A stretch of 64,000 nt of DNA. Origin: Bettongia penicillata ogilbyi. Its lineage: Eukaryota; Chordata; Mammalia; Diprotodontia; Potoroidae. Location of the stretch: contig JAJHZJ010000121.1 in NCBI GenBank assembly GCA_023548195.1, positions 2,604,220 to 2,668,219 of the forward strand. Reading direction: 5' to 3'. The translations under genes were made by a program, and so were the position numbers. This document shows, piece by piece, positions 12,740-23,589 of the stretch; the stretch's first letter is position 1, and the number at the start of each line of letters is the position of its first letter. The notes below the pieces were generated by a model, which was given only the letters and a program-made list of their open reading frames with translations, did not search any database and was not told the origin of the DNA.

Positions 12740-12866
12740 AAAGGTAAACAGGAAAGAGAAACCATTAGGAACTTATTAAAGTTAAACTCTTTACATTCCT
12801 ATCATGGAAAGATAATATTTGTAACTCATGAGACTTTTCTCAGTATTAGGGTAGTTGGAGGGAATA

Positions 12867-12906
12867 TGTGAGTGTGTGTGTATGTGTATGTATGTATATA
12901 TGCATG

Positions 12907-12980
<74 letters not shown>
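12867..12980 (+). repeat. Compound (TG)n(TA)n(TG)n(GA)n microsatellite
   Basis: TG/TATG repeats pass into an uninterrupted TA run at about 12910-12943, then TG and GA runs. It lies in the 3' region of the HAL1-like element. Confidence 0.95.
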
Positions 12981-13781
12981 AACAGGGTGAGTTGAATATG
13001 AAGGGATGATAACTAAAAATAAGATTAAGTGTTGAGAAGAATGTACTGGGAGAAAGAGAAAGGGAGAGGTAGAATATAGTAAATTGTCTCACAAATAAAA
13101 GAGGCAAGAACGAACTTTTACAATGGAGTGGAAGATGGGGAAGGTGAGAGGGAATAAGTGAGCCTTACTTTCATCGAATTTGGCTTCAGGAGGCTATAAC
13201 ATGTACACTCAATTAAGTATGGAAATTTATCTTACCTACAAGAAAGCAGAGGTTAAGTGAATAAGAGAGGGAGGATAATAGAAGGGACAGCAGATTGGGG
13301 GGAAGGGATAATCAGAAGCAAACACTTTTGTAGAGGGACGGTTCAAAGGAGAGAATAGAATAAATGGAGGATGGGACAGAATAGAGGGAAATATAATTAG
13401 TCTTTTACAACATGACTGTTATAGAAGTGTTTTACATGACTGCACATGTATAACCTATATCTGATTGCTTGCCTTCTCAATGAGGATGAGTGGGGAGGGG
13501 AGAAGGGAGAAAATGTGGAACTCAGAGCTTTAAAAATGAATGTTTTTACATGCAACTAGGAAATAAGATATATAGGCAATGGGGTATAGAAATCTATCTT
13601 AAAATAGAAGGGAAGGGGATAAGAGGAAGGTTTGTGATAGAAGGGAGGGCAGATTGCAGTAAAGGGTAATCAGAATACATGCTGTCCTGGGGTGGGGGAG
13701 AAAATTTGAAATTCAGAATTTTGTGGAAGTGAATGTTGAAAACTGAAAATAAATAAATTTAATTAGAAAACGGTTTTCTCA

Positions 13782-14245
13782 TATCACTTTGTATATTAGA
13801 GATTAGCTCCGAACCATGTTTTTTGTTTTTGTTTTGTTTTTTTAGAAAAAACCATTCCTTTGTTTTTCTCTCCAATACGGAAACTTCCTGTGCCAATGCC
13901 ATAGGCACTTGGAGTTTCAGAGAATTCCCTAGGACACTACCTAGACTCCTACCCTTCAGTGTAACTGTCAGAAACAAGGTTGCTTAATATCTTTTTTTTT
14001 GTATTGTGTTTGAAGTGCTCTATTGTGTTTGTATGAAATTTTTGTATTTCATATTTTAGAAGAAAATTTGGAAGAGATTGAACATTGAAAGGCTTTCACT
14101 AATCAGAATTCCTCAGGGAGGAGGTGTAGCAACTTGAAGAAGCAATGGAGAGAGTTTACAGTTAATAGTTTAACTATTATGGCACTAGTAGGTTTGGTCT
14201 CTTCACATAATATATTCCTAGTTGAAAACTATGCTTGTTTAAAAT
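13782..14245. other. Intronic sequence, start possibly continuing reverse L1
   Basis: The first bases plausibly continue the L1 relic split by the HAL1-like insertion. The rest is unrecognised, with a T-rich stretch near 13820-13843. Confidence 0.35.
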
Positions 14246-14253
14246 GTGTAGGT

Positions 14254-14363
14254 CAGGGGTGGGGTGGTCCTCTAAATCCTCAAGTGTGACCTTTTTACCG
14301 AATCCAGACTTCACAGAACTTGAGGCTACATGTGACCTCAAGGCCACAGGTCGCCCACCCCAG
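14254..14363. mobile_element. Short hAT-type non-autonomous DNA transposon (MITE)
   Basis: The element starts caggggtgg and ends ccaccccag, an imperfect terminal inverted repeat. It is flanked by 8-bp repeats gtgtaggt (14246-14253) and gtgtagat (14364-14371), 7 of 8 identical, the size expected for hAT. The interior has the 'aggccacaggt' and 'acatgtgacctcaaggcc' pieces I associate with marsupial hAT repeats. It has no coding capacity. Confidence 0.7.
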
Positions 14364-14673
14364 GTGTAGATCTTGCCAAACAAATCATATCTGTGCCATC
14401 TAGTGTTTCTTATTCATCTTCAACTGAGTGCTTGGATTGGGATAAAGGGTTTGTGCTATGTACTTTTTTTTCATTAGTGAATAAATAGAAAACATTAGTT
14501 AAAAAAAAAAACCAAAGACACAGGAGTTAATCTCAGGCCTTCCTGGTGGTCTTCTGTCTTTTTTACTTTGTCACCTCCTATAGATTTGCCTTGATTCCTT
14601 ATTTATCATGGATGTCAGTCAAATCTTTATTAGAGATATTTAATGCAGACATTACTTTTCAAGAAATTTTTCT

Positions 14674-15654
14674 AAATCAAAGATATCTATAATCATATGA
14701 AAAAGTGCTCTAAATCACTATTGATTAGAGAGATGCAAATCAAAACAACTCTGAGGTACCACATCACACCTGTAAGATTGGCAAACATGACAGAACAAGA
14801 AAATGATAAATGCTGGAGAGGATGTGGGAGAGTTGGAACACTAATTCATTGTTGGTGGAGCTGAGATCATCCAACCCTTCTGGAGAACGGTTTGGAACTA
14901 TGCCCAAAGGGCTACAAAAATGTGCATACCCTTTGACCCAGAAATATCACTACTAGGATTGTATCCCCAAGAGATTATAAAAACGGGAAAGGGTCCCACG
15001 TGTACAAAAATATTTATAGCAGCACTCTTTGTGGTAGCCAAAAACTGGAAGTCAAGGGGATGCCCATCAATTGGGGAATGGCTGAATAAATTATGGTATA
15101 TGAATGTAATGGAGTACTATTGTGCCATAAGAAATGATGAACAAGAAGACTTCAGGGAGGCCTGGAAGGACTTATATGATCTGATGCTGAGCGAAAGGAG
15201 CAGAACCAGGAGAACTTTGTGCACAGCAACGACCACAGTGTGCGAGAGTTTTTTCTGGTAGACTTGGAACTTTGTAATAACACAAGAACTTACTGAGAAA
15301 AAAAAAAATCCTAATGTCGGTCTTCTAAGGCAAAATGCCTTCCACACTCAGAGAAAGAAATGTGGAAGTCATTTGCAGAATGTAGCAGATCATGTTTGTG
15401 TGTGGGTGGGTTTCAGCGTATTTTGTGTTGATTTGTTATATGATTTTTCCATTTATTTTAGTTCGACTACGTAGCGTGAATATAGTGAAAATGTGCTCAA
15501 TAGGAAAGTATATGTAGAACCTAAACAGAATTGTATGCTGTCATGGGGAGGGAGCGGGGTATTGGGGGAAGGGTGAGGGGAATAAAATCTCAACTTTAAG
15601 GAAATGATTGTAAAACATTAAAAAAAAAAAGAAAAGAAAAATAAAAGAAAAAAA
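14674..15654 (+). mobile_element. 5'-truncated L1 with poly(A) tail and target duplications
   Basis: A 13-bp perfect direct repeat aagaaatttttct at 14661-14673 and 15655-15667 flanks the insert, and an A-rich tail occupies about 15618-15654. It carries the last part of ORF2 in broken frames. At 14920-15261 the segments FIAALFVVAKNWKSRGCPSI, EWLNKLWYMNVMEYYCAIRN and DLMLSERSRT match the L1 ORF2p C-terminal region. The 3' UTR, G-rich near 15545-15580, follows. The perfect duplication suggests a younger copy than the surrounding relics. Confidence 0.9.
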
Positions 15655-15943
15655 AAGAAATTTTTCTTCTTATCCTTGTGTTAATTTTGTAAGTAGAAAA
15701 AACAACTTTCCAATTTCATGTAATTGTTATTTTTTGTACTTTGTTATGTGGTGTTTTTCTCTTTTTTGTCTTTTATGATCTTTTCTGTCTCTTACTTGGT
15801 TAAGAGTTTTTCCCCAGCCATGTTTGTGAAATCATTTTGTTTAATTTTTTTAATGTTATGACCATAAATATGTACACATATATATGTATATATGTGTGTC
15901 ATATATATACATTTTGAGCTTATTATGGTGTTTGGGGGAGAGG

Positions 15944-16090
15944 CAGTATGCAATAGTCAATAGAGACTTGACCCCTTCTTGGGGTCAAGAAGACCTGGGT
16001 TTAACTCTCACCTTTGCTATTTACTGACTTTGTCAAGTTACCTGACCTCTCAGTACTTCAGGCAACTCTCTTAAGACAACAATTTGGAAA
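15944..16090 (+). mobile_element. MIR-type SINE
   Basis: Reads 'ggcagtatgcaatagtcaat', then 'gacctgggtttaactctcac', 'tttactgactttgtcaagtt' and 'acctgacctctcagtacttc', the MIR/THER1 order. An AT/TG simple stretch (15870-15912) lies just before it. Confidence 0.7.
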
Positions 16091-16099
16091 GCAGATGTG

Positions 16100-17185
16100 G
16101 GAGATTCCTACACCTACAAAATCATAGAATGTAAAAGGTTGTTCTATATCTAATTCCTTCCAAACTGCATTACAGCTTTCCCAGCAATTCTTGTCCATGG
16201 AGAGGTCTTCCTCAGGTACTTTGTGTTCTTGGTTTTATCCAACATAGGGCTGTTGAATTTATTTGTTTCTGATTCTTTCTCACTGTTGTATTCCGCAGCC
16301 TACTTTTCTGTATTTTAACAAGTACCAAATAGTTTGGAAGCTTTGTGGTACAATTTGAGGTATGGAAATACTATTCTCCCTTCTTACCTCCTTTATTTGT
16401 TATTTCCCTTTAGACTGTAGACCAGAGGTTCTTAACTTTTCTTTGTGTCACGGACCCTTGGGCAGTTTGTGAAAGACTATTTGACTGTTGGTTGGGAATG
16501 ATACCTTTAAATGTTTAAAGCAAAAAGCATAGGATTACAAAAGCATATTCATTATCAATTTGTTTTTAGAGAATAAGTTTATAGACCTTAGGTTAAAAAC
16601 CTCAGTCTAGATCTTTTGTTTCTCCACATGATTTTTTTATTTAGTCTAGTTTTATAAAGTATGCTTTTGTAGTTTGATGACATAATATTGAAACTATACG
16701 TTAATTTTATTACATTGGTGCAGCCTCACTATGATCAGTGAGTAGCCCAGTTATTTAAGCCATTCTTTATTTTTCAAAGTGTTTTCTTAGGTTTTATCAT
16801 CTTATTTGCATATGGCAAATGCATTTGAGAAATTGATCCCCAAATATATGTATTTTTACTATGATTTTGATTGGGATTTCCCTCCCTGTTACTTATTTCT
16901 AGATTTCATTATTCTGCATAGAAGTACGGATAATTTTGTGGCTCTGAATTGTACCCTTCCACTTTATTAAAGCAATCAATTTTCTCAGTTTCCTTGTTCA
17001 TTTTTGAGTTTTTTTTAGTAAATAACCATGTTGTCTACAAATAGTGATAATTTTTTTTCTCCTTTTTTCAATTTTTATACTTTTCACTTTCCTGGCATAT
17101 TTCTGTTGCTAGCATTTCTAGAACTATTTCAAATAGTATGGAGAGGAGATGAGTCTTTCGGTTTGGATTTTAGTGTGATCTTTTG
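16100..17185 (-). mobile_element. Decayed L1 ORF2 region, reverse, split by a hAT-like repeat
   Basis: The part near 17025-17070, 'tgttgtctacaaatagtgat' followed by 'aattttttttctcc', is the reverse complement of a familiar L1 ORF2 stretch. The upstream half is more diverged, and 16100-16200 may include a different old LINE. Boundaries are uncertain. Confidence 0.55.
16433..16605. mobile_element. hAT-like DNA transposon relic
   Basis: Begins cagaggttcttaacttttc and ends ggttaaaaacctc, a recognisable but imperfect terminal inverted repeat typical of short mammalian hAT elements. Target duplications could not be settled. Confidence 0.55.
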
Positions 17186-17740
17186 AGTGATCTCTTAGAG
17201 ACATTAAGCAATTAACTGTGTATATGCAAAGCTACTGGACTAAGTGCTGGGAAGACAAAGACAAGCAAAAACATTGTCTCCATTCATGTTCTAATAGGAG
17301 AGACAGCACACAAGCAATCACACACACTTGGCATATTCAAAGTAGAAGGATGGTAATCTCAGAGGGAAGGCACTGAGTGGTGAAGGAGAGGAGGGAGGAC
17401 ATTCCAAACATGGAACCCCCAGTGCACACAGGACAGAGGATGGAGCTTCATGTCTGAGGAACAGAAAGAAGATAGTTGTTTCTGGATTGCCAAGTGTGTT
17501 GAAGGGAATAAAGTGTAAGAATACTGGAAAGGTAGGAATTAGATAGGCTGTGAGGAACTGAAAATGCCAGAGGATTTTATATTTGATCCTGGAAGGAATA
17601 GGGATTCACTGGAATTTATTGAGTAGGTGGGTGACATAGTTAGATCTGCATTTTAGGAAAATCATTTTAGTGGCTGAATGAAGCGGGGAGAAATTTGAAG
17701 CAGAGACAACCAACATAGGTAGGTAGGTAGGTAGACAGAC
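17186..17740 (-). mobile_element. L2 3' part, reverse (first half)
   Basis: A reverse L2 tail followed by the L2 body ('tttgatcctggaaggaatag', 'tggctgaatgaag'). The body breaks off at an (AGGT)n(AGAC)n tetranucleotide stretch (17718-17747) and resumes at 18135. Confidence 0.75.
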
Positions 17741-17749
17741 AGATAGACG

Positions 17750-17990
17750 CACGTAACATTTTAAGGTTTGCAAAGTGCTTTACAAATATTATCTCATATT
17801 TTCCTCACAATAACATTGGGAGAAAGGTATTGTTATTACTATACCATCTTACAAATTAAGAAACTGAAACAGAAGTTAAGTGATTTATTTGCCCAGGATC
17901 AGTTGGCTAGTAAGTGTCTGAGGTCAGTTTTGAACTCAGGTCTTTTCTGAATCCAAGTCCAGCTCTCTTTCCACTGTGCCAGTTAGCCAT
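17750..17990 (-). mobile_element. CORE-SINE (MIR-related) inserted in L2
   Basis: Shows 'aggtttgcaaagtgctttac', 'attatctcatattttcctca', then 'ggctagtaagtgtctgaggt' and a reverse SINE head near 17960-17988. Together with 17991-18130 it interrupts the reverse L2. Confidence 0.7.
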
Positions 17991-18130
17991 CTCCATGCCT
18001 TTGCACCGATTGTCCCTTCTCCATCTCTGCTTTCTGAATACAACCTTCAGTATTCAATTCAAATACCACTTTCTGCAGGAATACTTTCCTGTCCATCCAT
18101 TTTGCCTCACACCCCAGTTGCTATTGCTTA
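17991..18130 (+). mobile_element. L2-like forward fragment
   Basis: 'tgcctttgcaccgattgtcc' with 'aataccactttctgcagg' is the forward L2 ORF2/3' sense pattern, between CORE-SINE and the resumed reverse L2. Confidence 0.5.
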
Positions 18131-18134
18131 TTTT

Positions 18135-18800
18135 AGTCATCTAGGCATAAGGTGATGAGAGCCTGAAATAGGGTGATAACTGTGTGAGTAGAGAGAAAGG
18201 GAAATCTAGGAAATGTTGTGAAGGTAGAAATGACAAGACTTGCAGACTAATTGGATGTGTGGGTTGAGGACTTAAACATAACTTAGGGGACTGAGAGAAT
18301 GGTAGTGTCTTCAGCAGTATCAGGGAAGTTTAGAAGAAGGAAGAGTTTGAGGAGAAAGGGAGTGAATTATGTTTTAGATGTGTGGAGTTTGAGGTCTCTG
18401 TGGACCATCCAGTTCAAGACATCTGAGAGGTAGTTGGTAATATGGTTGGAGCTCAGGAGAGAGGTTATATAGATCTGGAAATCATTTATATAGAGATAAT
18501 AGTTGAATCCACTGGAGCTGATGAGCTCATTAATCAAAATAATATAGATGGAGAAGAGGGCTCAGGACACAAACCTGGGAGACACTCACACTTAGTGAAT
18601 TTGACCTGAGAGTATTGCCAGCAAAGGGAACTAAGAAGGAATGGCCTAATAGGTAAGAGAACCAGGAGAAAGCATCCTCATAAAAACCTGAAGAGAAGAG
18701 AGTATCCAAGAAAACAAGGTGAGCAACAGTGTCATAGGGTCATGGAGGATATGGTTGGGAAAGGGTTAGAGTTGATGATTATTCTTCATGACTTTGGAGA
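18135..18800 (-). mobile_element. L2, reverse (second half)
   Basis: Continues the reverse L2 from about 17740: 'aggtgatgagagcctg', 'tgtggaccatccagttcaag', 'aggacacaaacctgggagac', 'gtgagcaacagtgtcatagg'. This is the same element body seen at 4707-5865. Confidence 0.75.
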
Positions 18801-18879
18801 AAGCAAAATAATAAAATGAAAGGAATGAATTTAAAACCTTGGTTTTGATCTTAGTTCTGATTGCTTACTAACTTTGTCA

Positions 18880-19140
18880 CCTTGAATGATGGTGATGATG
18901 ACAGCAGTAATGATAATAGCATTTAAAGCATTTTGGGGTTTGCAAATCACTTTCCAAATAGTATCTCATTTTATCCTCACAGCATGCCTGAGAGGTATGT
19001 TCTGTAATTCTCATTTTACAGGTGAGGAAACTGACACAGACAACAATTAATTGATTTACCGAAGGTCATAAAGATAGTAAATATCTTAGGCAGGATTTGA
19101 ACTCTAGTCTTCCTGATTCTAGGTCTGCCACCCTTTATGC
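18880..19140 (-). mobile_element. CORE-SINE copy
   Basis: Contains 'ggggtttgcaaatcacttt', 'ctcattttacaggtgaggaa' and 'ggatttgaactctagtcttc', the same family as 17750-17990. Confidence 0.7.
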
Positions 19141-19256
19141 TACATGGCCTTTAACTCCCTGGGCCTCAGTTTCCTCATCTGTAAAAGGAGGAGGTTAGAC
19201 TAGCTTATCCCTGATCTCCCTCTTCTCATTCTAAATCTGTGATTCTATGATATGTG
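19141..19256 (+). mobile_element. MIR3-like SINE fragment
   Basis: 'gggcctcagtttcctcatct', 'gtaaaaggaggaggttagac' and 'ctgtgattctatgat' give the MIR3 3' half. Confidence 0.75.
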
Positions 19257-19259
19257 AAG

Positions 19260-20045
19260 TGTCCATATGATTAGAATTGTTAACCATCGGTTGGGTATAC
19301 TGGAATATCTGTTGAGCTTCCACAGAACGTCTAAGCAGGAGGCAGGCCATTACTTCTGTGACAGATCCTCAGTGTCTCTAGAATCTTCTGCTTAACTCGT
19401 AAAGACCAGGAGCCTTGTTACAAGGCACCGCTCTGACCTCTGTCATCTCCGCCACTCTTGGCTGTTTCTTGGCTTAATCCTAAAAGGACGGTGACCTTGG
19501 TCATGGTTAACTGTGGTTATTGCATGGAATGCAGACTCTGTTTTGATAACTTGGGCCTTTAAAATAATTTTCTCCTTTTTGGTTAAATGCTGGTTACATC
19601 AGTACTGAATTCAGGGCTATGATCATATCATTGTGGTTCTCCTTCCCCCTCCCTTTCAGTGGTTCACATCACTGATCTTTACCTTGTCATCCTGTTTATA
19701 CACTTCTCCATATGTTCTCATAAATCCTCCACAGACTCCAAACAGTGTGCTAGATAGAGTTCTTCCTGTAAGTCTCGAGCTGTTACAGTGTGGCACATAA
19801 GCCATGTATATATCATCTGTTGCTCTCACTGTATGGCTAGCCTGCCGTCCTTTTCTGTCATCATATCTCTTTGATTACCACTTGTTTATAATTCGTGAGA
19901 AATAGAGTGAGAATGATGTCATTTAGTTTCTTCAGTAGTATGACAATAAAAGGTTTTTGAACAGAAATCTCACATTTGCAGTTCTGGTCACATAACCTGA
20001 AACTTTAGATAGGTAGTGCTTCATGGTTTTTATTTCATGGACCCT
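19260..20045. other. Apparently single-copy intronic block
   Basis: No repeat or ORF recognised. It keeps more CpG (for example near 19325-19495) than the surrounding sequence. Confidence 0.4.
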
Positions 20046-20049
20046 TTCT

Positions 20050-21010
20050 CAGAATATTTGCTGCCTGTATTCACAGTGTTTTAAATTAAATTTTATTTTT
20101 TCAATTGACAAAAATCTTCCTTTTCCCCTCCTACATTTCTTCTTCCCCTTATTGTGCAAGCATGAAAAAGAAAGCCCCTGTTACAAACATGTATTGTTGA
20201 GCAAAACAAATTTCTACGTTGGCCATGTCAATAACCATCATAATTAGGATTCCATCTCCACGTTTCATCATGAGTCTCCTGGAATCGTGGTTTGCCATTT
20301 CATTAAACAGTCTTCAAATTGTCTTCACTGTGTTGTTATCATATTAATTGCTCTGGTTCTGTTCACTTCGGTCATTCGATCAGTGACCATTTATTTTATG
20401 CCCGCATTGCCTTGGGCGTTGTGTTATGTGCTGGGCATACAAAGGAATGCAAAACCAGTTCTTGCACTCCCTGCGTCAGTTTATACAGGTCTTCTCAGAT
20501 TTCTCTGAAGTCGCCTCAGGCATTTCTTCAGCAGCGATACTCCATAGCATTGGCATCACTTGTTTAGTTATTTGCTAATTGATTAGCTCCCCCGCATTCT
20601 CCAGTTTTTTGCAAAGAGAACTTCTTTATTTTTGTTCACATGAGTCCTCTCCCTCTTCCTTTGATCTCTGTGGAGTTTAGATATAGTAATAGAATCCCTG
20701 GTTTGGAGGTTATATATACAGCTTACTATGCATACTTACAAATTGCTTTCCAGAATGACTAGGTTCATTCACAGTTCGATTAGCAATGCATTAACGTACC
20801 TGTTTTCCCACAGGTACATTTCCCTCTAGCATTTGCCTTTATCCTTTTTTGCCAACTTCCTTCATCTGATAGGTGTAAAGTAGAATCCTAAAGTTGCTTT
20901 AATTTGCATTTCTCTCATTATTGGTGATTTGGATCATTTTTCATGCCATGTCTTATCTGAACTACCCTTCTCTCACTTCAGTTGTTTGAAAAATTGCACC
21001 CATCCTTTCA
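20050..21010 (-). mobile_element. L1 3' end, reverse, with an L2 tail inside
   Basis: 'aattgctttccagaatgact', 'cttcatctgataggtgtaaa' and 'ttaatttgcatttctctcat' match the reverse complement of the forward L1 at 14674-15654. A short L2-like tail ('tgtgttatgtgctgggcata') lies at about 20385-20480. Confidence 0.7.
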
Positions 21011-21344
21011 TGTGCCATCAGTTAGAAATTATTTTTCTTTTCTTAGACATCACATAGGAATTCCTCTCCTCCTCTTCTTCCATTCCCCCCTCTTTCTTCT
21101 CTCCACTCCCACTTAATCATGGTCCCCTGAGGGTTCCCTGATGGGTTTTAGGGAATTCTTCACCTTGGATGGTAAAAAAACCCCCAATATCTTTATGTTC
21201 ACCAACTTCTAATCCAAACTGAGTATTTTCTGCAGCTATTTAAAAACATTCTGACGTGTCCATAGACTTCACCACACTGCCAAAAAAAAGGAGGATTGGT
21301 CACTGTTAAATTTTTAAATTATTATTAAATAAATAGGGTTCTTC

Positions 21345-21490
21345 CTGTATGTTCTTTATCTTCCCCCTTGAACAGGCAAGGTTCTTGATAGCAATCACCA
21401 TGGTTCATTTAATCGTCGTGATTTCTTCCATAGATCCCAGAACAAGGCCTTACAGAGAAGAGTATACTTCATAAATATTTGTTGAATACT
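21345..21490 (+). mobile_element. L2 3' end, forward
   Basis: 'caaggttcttgatagcaatc' then 'cataaatatttgttgaatac', the usual L2 3' terminus. Confidence 0.6.
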
Positions 21491-21754
21491 ACCTTATTTA
21501 TTTTTGCAATAAAATACAGGAAGCACTGAACACAATGGGAAATGTACCGCACTGATACAGAAGGAAAACACTGTGGTACAGATATTATCAAACAATAAGG
21601 ACACATCAAAAGTAAGACTTTTCTTAAGAGGAGGACTAAAACTCAGCTTATCACATAGTTTCATTCTGATGACACATTTTCTTTCTCAAAAACTGCCTGT
21701 AAAGAGTTTTTCTCACCAGAACTAGAAGCCAAATATTTCCCACATTGTATGAAA

Positions 21755-21900
21755 GCTCATTCAATCCAATCAAGTATTTGCTGTATCTGCAGCACTAGTA
21801 GCGTATAGAAATTTAAAAGAAGTATGCTACCATTCCTAGCCTCAAGAAACTGATGGTCCAGGTGGGGGAAACAAGACAACATATGTACAATCAATTTGTG
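21755..21900 (-). mobile_element. L2 3' end, reverse
   Basis: A diverged reverse tail from 'ccaatcaagtatttgctgta' to 'ctagcctcaagaaactgatg'. Confidence 0.5.
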
Positions 21901-21904
21901 AATT

Positions 21905-22075
21905 GTAATGCATTATATTTAGGACCTTTAGTTTAGAGGTGGGAGGAATCTTAGAAACCATCTAATTCAGCCCCTTCATTTTATAGATGAGGAAACAGAG
22001 CTAGACAGATTAAATTACTTGCTCAAGATCACACAGGCAGAACTAGGTTTTGAACCAAGAATCACAAAATTTGAG
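21905..22075 (-). mobile_element. MIR3/MIR-type SINE, reverse
   Basis: 'gaggtgggaggaatcttaga', 'ccccttcattttatagatga' and 'ggaaacagagctagacagat' form the reverse MIR3 signature. Confidence 0.75.
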
Positions 22076-22239
22076 TGGTAAGACAACATGAGTAGAGAGG
22101 AAGGAGAATTAACATTGATATGATAAAATCCCACCTTCATCAGGAGATCTTTTTCTATCCCTTTTTTCCCTTTCTCCCCCTGCTGATTCTGAAATTACCT
22201 TGTTCTTCCATCATGAAAGTTCATATAGGTAGACATATT

Positions 22240-22520
22240 TTAAATTTTTAATTCTTTGTACTTAAAAATCTATTTTTTCTGCCTTCCATCCCCCCCATTG
22301 AAGAAAATAAAAAATCCTTGTAATAAATATGCATAAACAAACAAAACAAATTGCCCCCAATGCCATGTCCAATGAATGTATATTTCATTCTGTACCCTGA
22401 GTCTTATCCTTTCTCTTTTAGGATGTGGGTAGTATCCTTCATCATGGGCTCTGTGGAGTCATGGGTGTTGATTTCTTTAGTTTTTCCAATTGTTTTGTAT
22501 GTATTTTGTAGGGACAGCTT
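22240..22520 (-). mobile_element. L1 3' UTR-like fragment, reverse
   Basis: 'cataaacaaacaaaacaaat' followed by 'tgccatgtcc' parallels the reverse L1 3' copies at 20150-20230 and 43490-43545. Confidence 0.5.
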
Positions 22521-22614
22521 TTCGTATGTTATCTCCTTCATTAAAATGTGTGCTCCTTGAAGCTAGGGAGTGTTGTTTATATAATCAGTCTTTATATAAT
22601 CAGTACTTATAATA

Positions 22615-23010
22615 ATGCCTGGCATCAGTCAGTTAACAGTCCCCCCAAGGAGTACTTAAGTGCTTCCTGTGGACCCAGAACTGTGCTAAGTGCTGGGACT
22701 ACAAAGAAGCAGAATCAGAGTCCTTGGTCCTCACAGGGCTTACATTCTAATGGGGACACCTTCAAAAGATCTGGCAGGGGGAGGGGAAAGTGAAGGAGCG
22801 CGATGGAGAAAGTCCTCTGGAGAGAGATAAAGACATAATTGGTCCAGGCCTCCTCCTTAGGTGGAAGGTTCTGACAGGATCCAGCCAGTTAGGAGGTGTG
22901 GCCTCAGGGGAAAGAGAAGTAGTCCAGGGATGGGGTGATCTTCCAGAGTGAAGAGTTTTCTATGTCATGGTAGAAAAAGTCCTGGGGAAAGGAGAGAAAT
23001 GAAGGCACAT
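22615..23010 (-). mobile_element. L2 3' fragment, reverse
   Basis: 'aactgtgctaagtgctggga' and 'ggcttacattctaatgggg' start a reverse L2. Just upstream, 'tttatataatcagt' is tandemly duplicated (22577-22605). Confidence 0.7.
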
Positions 23011-23195
23011 TGTAAATGTTTCATCAATACTTGTTAACTTACTGAAGAACAAAATGAAATGTATTCTGTCCGTACTTATGTAACTGTCCTTAAATCTTGT
23101 ATTCTTTGAAAAGCACTATTGAGTTGCTTTCTCCTGGCTGTGCGGGAAAGAAAGGACAGAGTTAGTCCAATCTCTGCACTGTTGGCAAAATACTT

Positions 23196-23226
<31 letters not shown>

Positions 23227-23232
23227 TTTTTA
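23196..23232. repeat. (CT)n followed by poly-T
   Basis: About eleven CT units then a T run of about 14. Confidence 0.9.
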
Positions 23233-23399
23233 GGAAAAAAAGAATCCTAATAGGTTAACAGGGTACTTTGACTTCCATCATAAGCCTATGTACCTCAGTT
23301 TTACTCTAGCTTCAGTTGTCATAAAACATAATAAAACTACTCTCCTCATGATTTCTGTCACCATGGAAGAGTTTCCTTGATTAAAGCATCTTGCTGATC

Positions 23400-23572
23400 A
23401 GCAAATCGTAAGTGAGCACTTAGTGTGTGCATAGGACTGCACTAGGGTCTCTGGAGAGAATAAAGAGATGAGTAAGACATGATTCCTTAAGATTCTTAAA
23501 GATTGATTCTTAAAGATTCTTAAAGAGCTGACTGTTTGGGGGAGATGAGACTAATGGAATACTGTGAAATAC
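23400..23572 (-). mobile_element. L2 3' end, reverse, with local duplication
   Basis: 'tgagcacttagtgtgtgcat' and 'gagctgactgtttgggggag' fit a reverse L2. Between them 'gattcttaaa' is repeated three times (about 23490-23524). Confidence 0.55.
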
Positions 23573-23589
23573 TAAAATGTAGAGTTGTT

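Larger units (their letters stand above)
11123..13772 (+). mobile_element. Apparently full-length HAL1-like element (L1 with ORF1 but no ORF2)
   Basis: Perfect 9-bp direct repeats gttttctca at 11114-11122 and 13773-13781 bound the element, giving 2650 bp. Its 5' end (ggggagagtcaagatgatgg) resembles a mammalian L1 5' UTR. An ORF1 relic occupies 11677-12739. Beyond it lie about 1 kb of purine-rich 3' sequence with a TG/TA/GA microsatellite (12867-12980) and an A/T-rich 3' end. No endonuclease or RT sequence is present, so the copy depended on L1 machinery in trans. HAL1 (half-L1) families are known in therian mammals; assignment here is from architecture. Two related 3' ends lie at 23590-24502 and 24654-24789. 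Confidence 0.8.
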
